DNA of 64,000 nt from Raffaelea ambrosiae (taxonomy: Eukaryota; Ascomycota; Sordariomycetes; Ophiostomatales; Ophiostomataceae), in NCBI GenBank assembly GCA_002778195.1, contig PCDI01000006.1:2051950-2115949 (forward strand), written 5' to 3'. The notes under the pieces are model-generated. The model made no database searches. It was not told the origin of the DNA and worked only from the letters and a program-made list of their open reading frames with translations. Positions 35,201 through 46,845 of this stretch are shown piece by piece. The position numbers and the translations under genes were made by a program. The stretch's first letter is position 1, and the number at the start of each line of letters is the position of its first letter.

Positions 35201-37696
35201 CGGAGCTTGCTTGGGGCGATGCCGGAGTCGATCCTGGCCATCCATGCTCTTCAGGAGCTCACCAGAGCCATTGTAAGTGCTTTTTTTTTTCTTCTTTTTT
35301 TCTTTATCGCTCTGATTGTGCAGCTGACTGACATCGTCTAGGATGCGCCGGAGGTCGGCTGTTTTCTAGACGATGCCAGGCGATTTACCCTCACATACCG
35401 ATATATAATCGAGCGAGCCCCCCTACAAACGTACATTTCCGCTCTCGTTCTGAGCCCGACAAGCAGCATCGTTCGAACGACCTTCCAGAATCTCGTCCCC
35501 GAATGGATTCGCGTGTCGGGCGTCGAAGAGCAATGGGGTCCCGAAATCTTAACTCTTCAAGGCCATCGCCAATGGATCCATTCTATTTCCGTGTCCTCTG
35601 ATAATTCCACCATTGCATCTGCGTCTGATGACGGTACTGCCCGTCTGTGGGATATTGTGACTGGTGCCGAGAAGCTCTGCATCGGCGAATTATCACCCAT
35701 AAGGTCAATTGCATTTTCGCCGGATGACAAGACAATCATCTATGGGGTGGACGATGGAACGATACGGTTTCGAAGTATTACGACTGGCGAGACTACCGTG
35801 CTGGATGGAAGAACCCAATTTTACTCAACGGTACATTCGCTGCCATTCGGCCCCTTCGACCGCTACGACCAATACGGCAACGAAAACTTACTGAAAAGTT
35901 TGCAACTGTGGGACGCCCAACACCAGAGATACTTGGAGACTGTCGACCTCACCGACAAAATTCCACGTGGTCATGTGTCGTTCGGAGGTAGCTTGCTTGC
36001 TGTTGCGTACACAAGATGCAGACCCGAGCATATGACAGGGGGGGTTCTGCTTTGGGATATCGACAGCGGGAAGTCGCGAGATGTCAAGCTACCTTACCGA
36101 GGTAAATGCGTATACCTCTCCAAATGCGGCAAGACGATGGCTGTAGCATCACTTGGGTTGGTCCAAGTTCTGGACACTATTACAGCAAACGTACTATATC
36201 ACGTGGAAGTGGAAAGCGAGTATTCTCCCTGCATTGCGTTTTCCGCAGAACTGCACATGCTTGCGATTGGGTCGAGACAAAGCATCATGTTGTATGATAT
36301 CAGGCCTGGTTCCTCAAGGACACCGATAAGCACGTTGTCAAGCCCCGAGAACTTTGCTCCCGTTAGCATGCACTTTTCGGCGAATGGGCTTTTGCTGTCA
36401 GGAGAAGTTCGTAGCAGTATCAGGGTCTGGGATACTGCGACAGTGCTCGGCTTTCACGGTGGAACAAACAGCATATCCGATATGTGGGTACTTCCATGCT
36501 CTGAACTGACCCTTCTGGTGTTGCAAGGCAGACAAGCAAAAGTATGGGACGCAAAAACAAGTACATCGCGGCCATTCGTCGAAAATAGAAGACCGATGAA
36601 TTGTGAGCCTTCCGGCACGGTCATTAAAGGACAAATCGTTGCCCTGAGGGATGATATAGGCGACGCAGGGATCGAGTTCTGGAATGGCGATTTAACAGAG
36701 CTTCTCAAGACACTCGACTCTTCCGCCCAACGATGCGTTTTCTCAGATGATGGTCAGATGGTGGTGCTGCTGGAAAATTTGGGAAACAGTCCGAGACTCC
36801 GGGTGCTCAGTACCCAAACATGGAACGAGAAGGTCGTCTTCGAGACGCTTGGCGTGGTTGATAACTTTTCTCTCCAAATCTCGACCGAAACCCGAATTCT
36901 TATCTGGCTCCGTGGCCGTAAATTTAGTTTTGAGTGTCAAGTCCATATCGGGGACCTGGAGACGGGAGTCGAACTCGCAGAATTTTCAGATGCGAGGCGC
37001 CCTCGACTCTCTCCGAATGGGAAGATGCTGGCATTCGAACGCAGAGTGTTGGGTGAAGATGACGAAGGGGAAACTCATATTGTCGATACCAGGACCGGCA
37101 AAACAAAATACATTTTCCCCGGAGAAAAAGCCACATTTGATCACCAAGGGAAATATTTGATTGTCCTATCTCGCCGTTGGAAAAGACACACGGTTGTAGA
37201 GCTGGCAACTGGAAAGACGGTACGCACTTCTCGGAATGACAACTTTCGCGACGAAATGAGATTCTCCCGTACAGGACGAGTCGTCGCGTGGGGAAGTGGC
37301 GGGCTTTGTGTCTGGGATGCGAATGGTATTGAGGCTGGAAACTACGACGCACGTGTAATTGGGGAAAACCCGCGCATTTCAGACGACGAGACACACCTTG
37401 TTGGACTATACGGGAAGTACCCCCTTCCACTGGCGAACGCATATCGCCCCTCTGATGGCCTCCCAAAAGAGGCACGGGATTGCCTGTATTTGGTCAATAA
37501 ATGGGTCGTGCAGGGCTTTTCCAAAATCCTCTGGCTGCCGCCAGGATGTCTCCACAAGATTGCGATACGAGACGCAACAATCGTGATTCGTCTCTCGTCC
37601 GGCCAGATTGTCTTTTTAGAATTTGACCTCGATAGAACACCAGTGGCCACAGGCTGGGATGTCGACGGGGATGAGGATTGTTTGCAGGAGCAATAG
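32210..37696 (+). CDS. NACHT-WD40 NLR (HET-E/NWD-like STAND) protein
   Basis: A 1707-residue NLR assembled from six exons: 32210-32630, 32699-32952, 33026-33150, 33234-33531, 33602-35272 and 35342-37696; introns are 68-83 nt, GT-AG, all in frame. Residues about 105-350 resemble the N-terminal domain found ahead of NACHT in fungal NWD proteins (SLWARAIASVEADPDF, then AISAEPHAALIWAGV). The NACHT NTPase has Walker A GLAGTGKSS at 425-433 and Walker B LVVVMDALDE at about 540-549, followed by RFFITSR. A helical region then leads to a WD40-like propeller from about residue 990; its first blade is clear (LQGHRQWIHSISVSSD, then SDDGTARLWD), but later blades are strongly degenerate. The role is likely non-self recognition or programmed cell death. 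Unlike HET-E/HET-D, the blades are not near-identical, so there is no sign of concerted evolution. Confidence 0.9.
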
Positions 37697-37916
37697 AATA
37701 CGATGTTGCACCGCAGCGCTGAGCAGTAGAAGCACCCTCTCGTTTATTACTTTCATGATCTCGTATTAGGTGGTAGAGGAAAGAAGAGGTAGGATTGAAA
37801 AACAGCCTTCAACCGGCCGGCTGCTCTATCTAGACGGTCACATATTACATGGTAGAGAACGTTTGACGAGACAGCCGTGTACGATATATGCCAAGAGAAA
37901 GAAGGTTATTTAGATA

Positions 37917-37949
<33 letters not shown>

Positions 37950-38135
37950 GAAGCAGTCCTCCACCATGACCACTTCACCACATCCTGAGACGCCCTTCTT
38001 CGCTAGCTGCTCTTGGACGGATCAAGACACGCGTTATACGAACCGCGTGTTCTGATACCATTTTTTTTTTTTTGCGGCTGGCCAGAGAAAGAAAGAGACG
38101 ACCCAAACAGAAGAAAAATGAAGCGAACTTCCGCT
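37697..38135. other. Intergenic between convergent genes
   Basis: The 3' flanks of the NACHT gene and of the minus-strand secreted-protein gene meet here. An A run of about 25 bases lies at 37925-37949 after a TA tract. No flanking target duplication was seen, so it is not called a retroposon tail. Confidence 0.5.
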
Positions 38136-38768
38136 TTAGCTGCCGCAGTAGTGCTTGCCGCGGTCGGTGCACCAGTTCTCGTACCCGTACGAGACGGAAA
38201 TGCTGTTGCCCAGCACCTTGGTGTAGCGGCCGTAGCCCGGGTGGTAGCGGCCGCACTGCGCCGTGATGCGGCGCGACCACTCCTGGCGCGTCGCCGCCGC
38301 GCAGTGGTAGGCGCGCGAGAAGTTGCAAAAGTAGGCCACCGCGCAGCCCTGGATGGAGTAGAAGCTCTTGTAGTCGCCGACCGTGGTGCCCGTGCCGCAC
38401 TGGCTGTCGATGACGCGGTTGGCGTTGTCGCAGTCCGTCGCGGGGATGGTGGCCTCGTCGTTGATGCAGACCACGTGGGTGGGGTCCTGGCGGCCCTCGA
38501 TGCGCATGGTGCCGGGCGCGCGGCGGCGCTCGAGCTCGCCGTCGCTGTCAGTGTCACTGCCTGCGTCCGCCTTTGCTTCCTCCAGCGCCCGGGCGTCGGC
38601 GTCGTAGTCGCCCGTGCCGTTGCGGAGGAAGGTGTGGGTCTCGGTGCCGTCGGCCTGGATGGATACCTCGTAGATGCCGTCCGGCTGGCCCTCGGGGATG
38701 GAGAAGCCGGCCGCGCAGGTGGCCGAGAGGGCCACCAGCAGGGCGGGAACGGCGGTGGTGAACCGCAT
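38136..38768 (-). CDS. Secreted Cys-rich protein, effector-like
   Basis: A single-exon 210-residue protein with a signal peptide (residues 1-20, ending CAA-G). A short N-terminal segment and an acidic region follow, then RRR at 81-83, a possible Kex2 processing site. The remaining ~127 residues carry nine Cys at 101, 113, 124, 142, 148, 156, 172, 200 and 208, with aromatic-rich spacing (SFYSIQGCAVAYFCNFS and GYGRYTKVLGNS). I do not recognise the family. Size, secretion, processing site and Cys content fit fungal small secreted proteins that act on hosts or competing microbes. The odd Cys number suggests one free Cys, a dimer or an additional residue lost. The frame is open upstream to 39188, but the signal peptide sets the start, and a TATA box lies at the right distance for it. 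Confidence 0.75.
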   Translation of the reverse strand: MRFTTAVPALLVALSATCAAGFSIPEGQPDGIYEVSIQADGTETHTFLRNGTGDYDADARALEEAKADAGSDTDSDGELERRRAPGTMRIEGRQDPTHVVCINDEATIPATDCDNANRVIDSQCGTGTTVGDYKSFYSIQGCAVAYFCNFSRAYHCAAATRQEWSRRITAQCGRYHPGYGRYTKVLGNSISVSYGYENWCTDRGKHYCGS

Positions 38769-40618
38769 GTTGGGCTCTGCAAATTGGAAAATGGATGTTT
38801 CTGAGAGGGTGGGTGTAGCGGATGAGGAGGAGGCTGATGATGTCGTTGTTGTTGTTGCTGTTGTTTCCAAAGGTTTGGGAGCCGAAAGGACGCGCCATCG
38901 GCCCTCCTTATATAGACGATGTTCTGCTCTTGTGTGCCGAACACAGAGAAAGGGGCTCTGGCCTCCCCCGGTCGTCCAACTCTTGTGATGGCTGTCTTGC
39001 AGATCGTCGTGGCTCATCCCGTGCTGCTTCTGTTGGGATGCTGTCGATGATGCGTGGACACACACGGTACGAGGCACAGCAACCTCATCCAACCTCATCC
39101 CCCACCCCCTTCGTCTCTCTTCGATCCACAAAGGTATCATTTCCGCGGAACCTGGTCCAACGTAATTCTGACCTGTGGCCGCTTCCAAGCCTCGCCGCCT
39201 TGGCTCGCCTCGCCTCGGCCGGGGTTTCGTTCAGTAATTCATGGTTGTCGATCCCAACTTTGATGGACCACGGAAAAGAGAGACGGCTTCTCAATGTCCG
39301 CGGCACATGTCGTCCGTACCCAACTGAAATCTACCCCAGAAGAGCTGTTGTGGAATGGGAAATGCACGTACTTTCTCAAGGAGCAATATCACCAGCAGTC
39401 TATCCTGACATGATAGACGAGCTTCAGTGTCTAGTTACTACGTAGTTAGTGTTTCGCTCCCAACTATTTCCAAAATACTGGTTGCGACTAGCACTACCTG
39501 TTGCCAATTTCCTGAAGTGTTGTCCTTTCCCTTCTATTGAATCTGCCTTGCCTGCCCCGTCCTTGGTTCTGCACGTTTACAAAGTCATAAAATCCGTTCC
39601 GTCTCCTATGTCCGGCCTTCCGTACTTCCATCGATCGCCGGACGGTAGTCATACGGGGGGGGGGGGGTGCTTTTCGCCCTAGCCCCAAATGCAACTCCAC
39701 GTTACAGTCTGACAATGAAGTAGCTCTTCTCTTGTACAGGATCTCAAGATCGGCACTGCACGTGTTGATTGCGAAAAGTCTTTTTCGGCTTGTTCCCCTG
39801 CCATCACCGGTCGAGAGCAACGCACGGCTTGTTTGTACTCGCGCTACCGCCTGAGCGGCTCTAGGTCTACCAAAGACGATGCCGTTGGGACCGTTGGGAT
39901 CTAGCTACGGGGTTTGAAAAATAAACTTTAGGCTGCTAGATAAGGTGTGGCCGTTGTTAAAGTTCGTCGGGCAGTCTAGGGGTGGCCCAAACAAGGCGTC
40001 TTGTCTCTCTTCTTAGTAGGAACATTCGGATTGACTGCTTTCTATTTTGGTGCTTTTCATCTGGCCATGTTTCATTGGATTGGGATACACTGATCGGCTG
40101 TTGTGTGATGTCCTAGGTGATGAGCAAACAAAACCATTTCCCTTTCCCAATGTTCCACGTAAGCAAGGGCAAAAAATGAAACAAACAAGACATGAAACAA
40201 ACAAAAAGCACCCAAAGACCATGTAAGCAATACGAGTTTGCGGTCTTGTCGTGACGTGCCCAGCCCCCAAGCGTCCCGTCAGGGCGCTACACGCTTGGCG
40301 CGATCGACATCTTGGCTGGTCTTACGGTGATGCATGTGGCACCGTCAGATGGAAACCGGGGAACATGGGACATGGGACGGAGTTTTTCGTGCATAACAAC
40401 ACCGCCGCAAGATTTAAGCTTACCCGCGCAGGGCGGAGTTTTTCAACGGCTTATTTTCCTTCCTGGTTTGTTCTTGTCCGTGTCCGTGTCCGTGTCCGTG
40501 TACTATTATTACATTGGCTCTAGGGGGTCCGGGCTTGGTTTTCTCGGAGCAACGCGGGGACTTTTCTTTGTGTCTATTTTCAGTCTCTTTGACGTAGGCA
40601 ACCACACAAATATCGAGT
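38769..40618. other. Intergenic, no gene recognised
   Basis: The left edge is the promoter of the secreted-protein gene. A GTT/GTTGTT tract (38845-38865) lies in its 5' leader, a G run at about 39655-39667, and four or five copies of the hexanucleotide GTCCGT at about 40478-40502. Open frames are short and unsupported. Confidence 0.5.
38908..38914 (-). promoter_or_regulatory. TATA box for secreted Cys-rich gene
   Basis: TATATAA on the minus strand, about 140 nt upstream of the ATG at 38768. It supports that start over the longer upstream open frame. Confidence 0.6.
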
Positions 40619-41724
40619 CTACTGTGCTGACCGCTTGGTCAGTCTCGTCTCCTCTTCATTCAAAGGACTCACAACGTCCGTGATCCACTGCTGTTTTCCA
40701 AGGTCAGAGAAGCGAGGGTACGGCCGTCTGCAGTGGCAGCTGGTCATGGGGTAGCCCCTGATCTTGGCCACAATCCACTTCGTGCCGTTGATGCCGCCCT
40801 TGCCAAACCCCCATTCCGACTCGGCCAGACGGATCTGTGCGGCCTCGGCGTCCTTGAGCTTGCCCGCCTGGTACAGATCAAAGATCTCCACGCAGACCTT
40901 GGGGTACAGGTTGGCCACACCGGTGATGGTGCCTGTGCCGCCCACTGTCAGGGCGGGCACCAGCCAGTCGCTCTGGCCTGCGAGCGCACAGAATTCGCCA
41001 GGCGGGAAGAGCGCCCGCACGCGTGCCACCTTGGCAATGCCGCCGCAGGTCAGCTTCACGCCGACCATGTTGGGGTGCCGCCCCAGGCGTGCCAGCATGT
41101 CCGAGTTGACATCGAGACCGGCAACAACGGCAGGGAAGTTGTAGACAAGGACGGGGAGGGGGCTGGCGTCCGCGAGCTGGGAGGCGCTGTTGTGAGCACG
41201 CCATCGTTCCATGTTTTCACGGGGTGCCAGCAAATGGAGCGCGCCTACCTCTTCGAAGAACGCAACAATGGCCTCCTCGTTCATGGCAAAGTGGAAATAG
41301 CTGGGGACCAGGACCAGAGCGAACGCGGCGCCGGACGCGTGCGCGAGACGCGTCTCGGCAATCACCTCCCGCGTGCTCTGGCCGCCGCATCCCATGGTGA
41401 CAGCCAGGTCCGGCCGGCCAGCCTTTGCTGCCGCCTCCCGCGCTGTCTGTACCAGGCGCGTCTTCTCGTCGCTCGTGAGCGTGACCGACTCTCCATTGGT
41501 GCCGGCAATCACCACTGGCATGGTCAGCTTCCCGGACAGTTGCACGGTTGCCCACGGCCTGCTTGCTTGCCTCCTTGAAGACCCGACTGGACGAGGAACT
41601 CCAAATGCTTTGCTTGCGTGGCCCAGTCGATTTCTTGACTGGCATCATCAAGGAACCAGGTCAGGCTGGGCACATGAATCCCCGGAGGGAAGACCTTGGT
41701 GCTTGGAGTACTCCCCGATCCCAT
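40619..41724 (-). CDS. DapA-family aldolase (4-hydroxy-2-oxoglutarate / 2-keto-3-deoxy-sugar-acid aldolase)
   Basis: A 325-residue class I aldolase of the DHDPS/N-acetylneuraminate lyase family. Three exons: 41724-41571, 41514-41249 and 41176-40619. Intron 1 is a 56-nt GC-AG intron (GCAAGC donor) and its removal joins VQSGLQ-GVVIAGTNGES exactly as in the family; intron 2 is 72 nt GT-AG and joins AFFEE-LADASPLPV. The Schiff-base Lys is K181 (GVKLTCGG), the catalytic Tyr Y152 (VYNFP), and the substrate-carboxylate loop GTNGES is present. Fungal members split 4-hydroxy-2-oxoglutarate into pyruvate and glyoxylate, or 2-keto-3-deoxy acids (LGA1-type) into pyruvate and an aldehyde. The gene is divergent from the D-2-hydroxyacid dehydrogenase, a possible next step. 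Without splicing, the frame would start at 41545 and miss the conserved N-terminus. Confidence 0.9.
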
Positions 41725-43347
41725 GATGACAAAGGGTGCTTGTGTGGCAGGATGGTGGCGGGTGGTCTTGTTTACGGGAGTCCGAGCTGGCACGCCAAAC
41801 GTTCTTTGCTGGGACCCGGAAAGAAGTAGCCGCGGGTGAAGCGTTATTGGAAGGGGTTCACAATCCGGGAATGAAAATGAAAGGGCTTTTTTTTTTTCCC
41901 CATCCCAGTATTGTTACAAAAACCGACTGGGGAGACTCTGTCACTCTGTGTGGCCCGGGTTGCGATCACGCCTTTCCCAGCATCCCGATCGGCTTTCTGC
42001 AGTATAGGTTGCATCGAGCTGCACTTCCTTTTAGCGTACCCGACGAAGCTTCGTCTATACCCCCCCTGCTCGGACTGGGTTCGACGGGGGACCATTATGC
42101 TCGCATTTGGATTCTTGGGGTGGAGTTTGGTCGTAACATAAGCCAGAGACCAATCGCAGACAACAAGGTGGTGCTACACGACAGCAGCAGGCGGCCAGGG
42201 TGGCATAGTTCCCAGCCAGTCCAGAAGCAGCCATGGCTCGAACAAATCCGGCAATGGCTCCCGTCGGCTTTCTCGCCGTTGGCCTTGGTCGCGTACCTCG
42301 ACTGCATCCCCAAGGTGGGTATGGCCCGCCTCGGAACAAAAGGGTGCGAAGCACAGCAGGTGCATGCAGCCAGGGGTCTGGGTGCAGACATACGGGGGCC
42401 GGTCACGGGTGCAGAGAATCGGCGCTGTCGGCAACGCCACCCATACAGCCAGCGTGATTGACCACAACAGGTCTCTATCCGAGAGTTCCTCGTGGACGCA
42501 TCGGGGCGCACAGCGACCCGGACACCAGACCGGACGGAGGCCAGTCCAGTCGTGCGGCATCGGAACTCGACCCGGCAGTTGGCAGCCAGGGGGTGGTCCG
42601 GCAAAGGAAAAAAAGAAAGAAGAAAAAAACGGAGAGAGAAACAGACCTCTGGTACTTTTACGGCCGGGGCTGTCGCTCACGTCCCGGTCACGCCCAGCGA
42701 CCACCGCGAATTTTTTTTTTTTCTCTACCTATCCTCTGAAACGCGGTCTCATACCGGCTGAGACATCTGGTCGGATCCCATGCTCTCGAAGCAGTCATCA
42801 AGGTCTTCATCCCTATCCGAGACACGGCCGGCTCAACACTGCACGCGCCGTCCGGGGTGGCCAATCATGTAGCTGCCAAGACGGCGCAGAGAAAGAGGGG
42901 GCGCAGGCATCCAAACGCATCCAAACCGTGGTCGGAGGAACAGGGTCGCCATTGCAATAGGGCAGAATTAGGAAAGTCCAAGAGGGAATTTGGGGAAAAC
43001 ATCAATAAGGGGGGGGCACATTTTAGCGCATCCGAGGGGGGGAAACGGAAAACTACGGCGCCTTGGTACGGCGTATTGTTTTGCTTCTCTTCCCCCGCAT
43101 GCCTTGCTGTCACCGGCCCAGACAGGTCAATGAATGCCCGAAGACCTGTGGCATGGGTACAAAGGAACGCGTGTCGATAGTGGCACATTTGCTCTGACAG
43201 ATCTGCCGTCGTGTGGTCGCATAACACTCTTTTCATGAACGCCGGCCTCGACTGGTCTCGCGATTGTTCGTCTGCTTGGGATCCTCCATTTTTCGTATTT
43301 CTTTCAACTCCGTTGTTCCCCATTCCCCGTATTTATTGGCTCTCGCC
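41725..43347. other. Divergent promoter region: aldolase and dehydrogenase
   Basis: Divergent starts lie at each end, so control may be shared. Long open frames on both strands are low complexity. T runs occur near 41888 and 42712. I could not pick out a convincing operator for the neighbouring Zn2Cys6 regulator. Confidence 0.5.
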
Positions 43348-44388
43348 ATGGCGTCCAAACCCATCGTCCTCCACCTGGGCGAGCCCGTCCGGTACAACAC
43401 GGAGCTCTACAAGAGCCTCGAGCAGCAGTTCACCATTGTCCGGCCGTCCCTGGAGGAGCGCCAGCGCGACCGCTTCCTCGAGGCGCTGCGGACGCGCCAA
43501 TGGGGCGACTTTGCCGCCGTCATGCGGCCCTTCTGGTCAACGGGTGGCGAGATGGGCCGCTGGGACCGGGAGCTGGTGCCCCTGCTGCCGGCCTCCCTCC
43601 GGGTCTTTGCCTCCGCCGGCGCCGGCTACGACTGGGCCGACGTCGACCTGCTCGCCGCCGCCGGTATTCTCTACTGCAACGGCGCCTCCGCGTCGTCCGA
43701 GGCCGTCGCCGACATGGCCATCTACCACATCATCTCCGTCTTCCGCAACATGCAGTGGAGCAACATGGCCGCCCGCACCCAGGACCACGCGCAGTTCCTC
43801 GACGCCCACCACAACGCGCCGCACACCGCCAGCAACCTGCAGGGCCACACCCTCGGCATCATCGGCCTCGGCAACATCGGCTACCGCATCGCCACCAAGG
43901 CCTACCGCGCGTTCGACATGAAGATTCTGTACTACGACCCCTTTCCCAAGTCCGCCGCGCAGGAGGCCGCCGTCGGCGCCACCCGCAAAGAGACGCTCGA
44001 GGCGCTGCTGGGCGAGGCCGACTGCGTCCTGCTGGCCGCCCCCGGCACCGGCGGCCGCATCCTGGACGCCGCGCGCATCGCCCAGATCAAAAAGGGCGGC
44101 CGCCTGGTCAACATTGCGCGCGGCAACCTGGTGGACGCGCATGCGCTGGCCGACGCCCTGGAGGCCGGCCACCTGGCCGCCGTCGGCCTGGACGTCCACG
44201 AGGACGAGCCGGTCGTCAACCCCCGGCTGGTCCAGTCGCGAAAGGCCACGCTGACCTGCCACACGGCCGGCGGCGCGCAGGAGACCACCATTGGCTTTGA
44301 GCGGCTGTCCATGGAGAACGTGCGCAACGTTCTCACGGGGGAGAAGCCGCTGACGCCGGTGAATCTGCACCTGATGAAGAGTGCATGA
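43348..44388 (+). CDS. D-2-hydroxyacid dehydrogenase / glyoxylate reductase-like
   Basis: A single-exon 346-residue NAD(P)-dependent D-isomer-specific 2-hydroxyacid dehydrogenase. The Rossmann loop GLGNIG is at 173-178, with acidic D197 after the second strand (YYDPFP), favouring NAD. The catalytic Arg is R258 (NIARGNLVD), the Glu is E287 (HEDEP) and the His is H305 (TCHTAGGA). The ATG has a perfect context (GCCATGG). The family reduces glyoxylate, hydroxypyruvate or other 2-oxoacids. Given its divergent neighbour, reduction of glyoxylate released by the aldolase is a reasonable guess. The 3' end faces the Zn2Cys6 regulator gene with only 145 nt between stops. Confidence 0.92.
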   Translation: MASKPIVLHLGEPVRYNTELYKSLEQQFTIVRPSLEERQRDRFLEALRTRQWGDFAAVMRPFWSTGGEMGRWDRELVPLLPASLRVFASAGAGYDWADVDLLAAAGILYCNGASASSEAVADMAIYHIISVFRNMQWSNMAARTQDHAQFLDAHHNAPHTASNLQGHTLGIIGLGNIGYRIATKAYRAFDMKILYYDPFPKSAAQEAAVGATRKETLEALLGEADCVLLAAPGTGGRILDAARIAQIKKGGRLVNIARGNLVDAHALADALEAGHLAAVGLDVHEDEPVVNPRLVQSRKATLTCHTAGGAQETTIGFERLSMENVRNVLTGEKPLTPVNLHLMKSA

Positions 44389-44533
44389 GTGGGGAAGAGG
44401 CGTGCATACATAACCCTGTGTTTTTTTTTTTTTTTTCATCCTGTCTGGCAGCCTATATATACACATATACACACACATATACACACACGCATAGAACGTC
44501 CCTCCCTTTTCAACCTCCTCTCTTTGTTGACGT

Positions 44534-46845
44534 TCACACAATCGCAAAGCAGGAATTGAAAATGTCGTGCATCACCGACCGGATGTCCACGCGCTGCTTG
44601 GTCGCGTCCTGCCGCGCCTGCACCTCGGCCAGCACCTGCGCCGTGATGCGCGAGTTGCCCGCCACCTTCTCCATGCGCAGGATCTGCGCCCGGATCCAGG
44701 CCCGCTCGTCCCCGTCCGGCTCCTCCGAGCCCAGCATCAGCAGCGGCCACAGCATGTTCACCGGCAGCGCCTCCTCCGCGTCCAGCCCCTCCACCAGCAG
44801 CCGCGCCAGCCGCCGGATCTGCGCCAGCGCGTCCGCCGCCTCCTGCGTCAGCGGCAGCGTCTTGTAGGCCACCCGGTGCAGGTGCACCTTGCTGGCGTAG
44901 TAGTTGCCCAGGTACGTCCGGAACGACCGCGTGATCGCAAACGCCAGGTGCGCCGACACGTGCGCCGCCGTCAGCCGGCCCGACACCGCGTAGTCCATCA
45001 GCGGCGGCCGGCTGTCGTACAGCGCGCGCAGGTCCGCCGCAATGGCCGCGCCCAGGTTCATCACCTCGATCTCGTCCTCGACCGTGCCGCGCGACCGGTG
45101 CCACGGGTCGATGCGCGAGATCCGGCCCATGAAGCTCTGCACCTTTTGGAAGAAAATCACCCCCGGCTGGTACAGGATCTGGAACAGGGCGTCCTCAATG
45201 TCGTCGTGCGACGACTTGGCGGCCGCACCTTCCTCGTGCTGGCGGCCCGCTTTGTCAGCAGCACCTTCCTCGTGGGCCACGTCGTTCTCAAAGTCGCCCG
45301 CGGGCGGCGTTTCCACCAGCAGGACCTCGTCGTCCTTGGACAAGAACAGGCCCTCGCCGCCCGCCGAGACGGCTCGCGCGTCCAGCAGCCGCAGCCACAG
45401 CAAGAACTGGCGCTCCACCGCGCTAAAGTTGCCCTTCTCGCTGTTCTGCAGAATGCCGTGGGCGCGTTTGAGATTCGAGTGGGCCGCCTCCATGCGGCCT
45501 TCGAGGATGTCGACGTAGCTGAGGAAGAAGAGCGTGGCGAGCAGATTCTCGCGATGTCGGCTGGGCCGCATCAGCGAAACCGACGGCTGCGTGTGCGTCG
45601 CAAGGGCCCCTGGTGCCACCATCGTGTCTGGCCTAGAGGAGTGCGATTGCGTCCGGTTGTGAGAGAAGACGCTGCCGCTGCTGCTGCTGTTGTTGTTGTT
45701 GTTGTTGTTGTGGGATCGCGTCACCACGGTGGAAATGCTGCTTACGTCGTGTTCGTCTGCGATGGCCGTGTCGGATGACGACAGGACAGCCACGACTTCG
45801 GCCAGTGCATTGCCGTAATGGTTCTGCTGGCTCGCCAGCCATGCGCCTTCTCGCTGGGTGAGGATCAGATTCGCAAACGCCAAAATGGCCCACCGCACCA
45901 TGCGCGACGCGTTGGCCCGTCCAACCAGCACACGCCGCATGACAATCCACTTCTTCTGCGTCTCGACCTCGGCCAGGATGGGTGGAATCACCGCATGCGT
46001 AAAGTAGTCCATCAGCCGGTGGTTCTCCGCCGCGGGCACCTGTATGGCGGGTCCCATATCCGCCAAGCTGCCGGTATCTGGCGCCGTTGACGGTTCTGAT
46101 AGTTCCTGCTGGCCGTTCGGCGGGCCATTCGGTGGGCCACTCGGCGGGTCGCCCTGCCGGCCATTTCGCTGGTCTGAGTGAAAGCTGGGCCTCCCTCGCA
46201 CAGCGGCCGTCGCAACGTTGCCCGGCAGAGTGAGCGAGGAAGCCTCATCGCCATGGACAGCCGCTGCCACCGCAGTCACGCCCACGCCCACGCCCACATC
46301 TGGGCCGACTTCTTGCCACACGTCTCCCGAGTCCCACATGAAGCTCGCAAAGTCAAACATCTCGTTGACAGCATTGAGCGAGGATTGGAACACGGCGTCG
46401 GTGCCAACCGCTGCGGGAGCATTGGGTGGTGACGTGGGCAACAACGCTCTGTCCACGCCGCTGTCGGGCACCCCATTGCTGCCAAAGGCCGGCGGCTGCC
46501 GTCCCGTGGGCTGGTGACTGGACGGTCGTGAACTCTGGGCCTGTGTGGACGATTTCTGGACTCTGTGGCTCGTGCCGGCATGGCTTCCATTCGCCGGCCG
46601 CCACTTGCACTCCATGTTCAGGCGCTCGCAGTGCGAGCACCGCGGCCGCTGCTCATCGCATTTGACTTTCCGGCGTCTTGGTGTTGCGTGCGTAAGCTTG
46701 TGATTCTCGGCATGAAACAGACATCCCCCAGAAGACGACGGGGCACTTCTTACTTGCACGTCAAGCAACCCTCCCGAGATCGGGCCGAGCGCGGTGCCGA
46801 GCGCGCGGGCGCAGGCGGCCCGTCGTCGCGCCGGATCTGCTGCAT
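44534..46845 (-). CDS. Zn2Cys6 transcription factor, fungal-specific
   Basis: A 744-residue nuclear regulator from two exons, 46845-46754 and 46676-44534, split by a 77-nt GT-AG intron inside the zinc cluster (as is common in this class). The six Cys are C27, C30, C37, C44, C47 and C54 in CX2CX6CX6CX2CX6C spacing, with the basic segment KRRKVKCDEQRPRC. A poly-Asn stretch encoded by a (GTT)n tract at about 45688-45712 and Ser/Pro-rich regions separate it from a C-terminal fungal transcription-factor domain (LATLFFLSYVDILEGRMEAA). An upstream ATG at 46995 would add 50 residues; the nearer start was preferred. It is convergent with the dehydrogenase, and a local pathway-specific role is inferred from proximity only. 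Confidence 0.9.

Noticed and set aside
37925..37949. Long A run read as a retroposon tail.
   Set aside because: No upstream coding or SINE-like body and no flanking target-site duplication could be seen.
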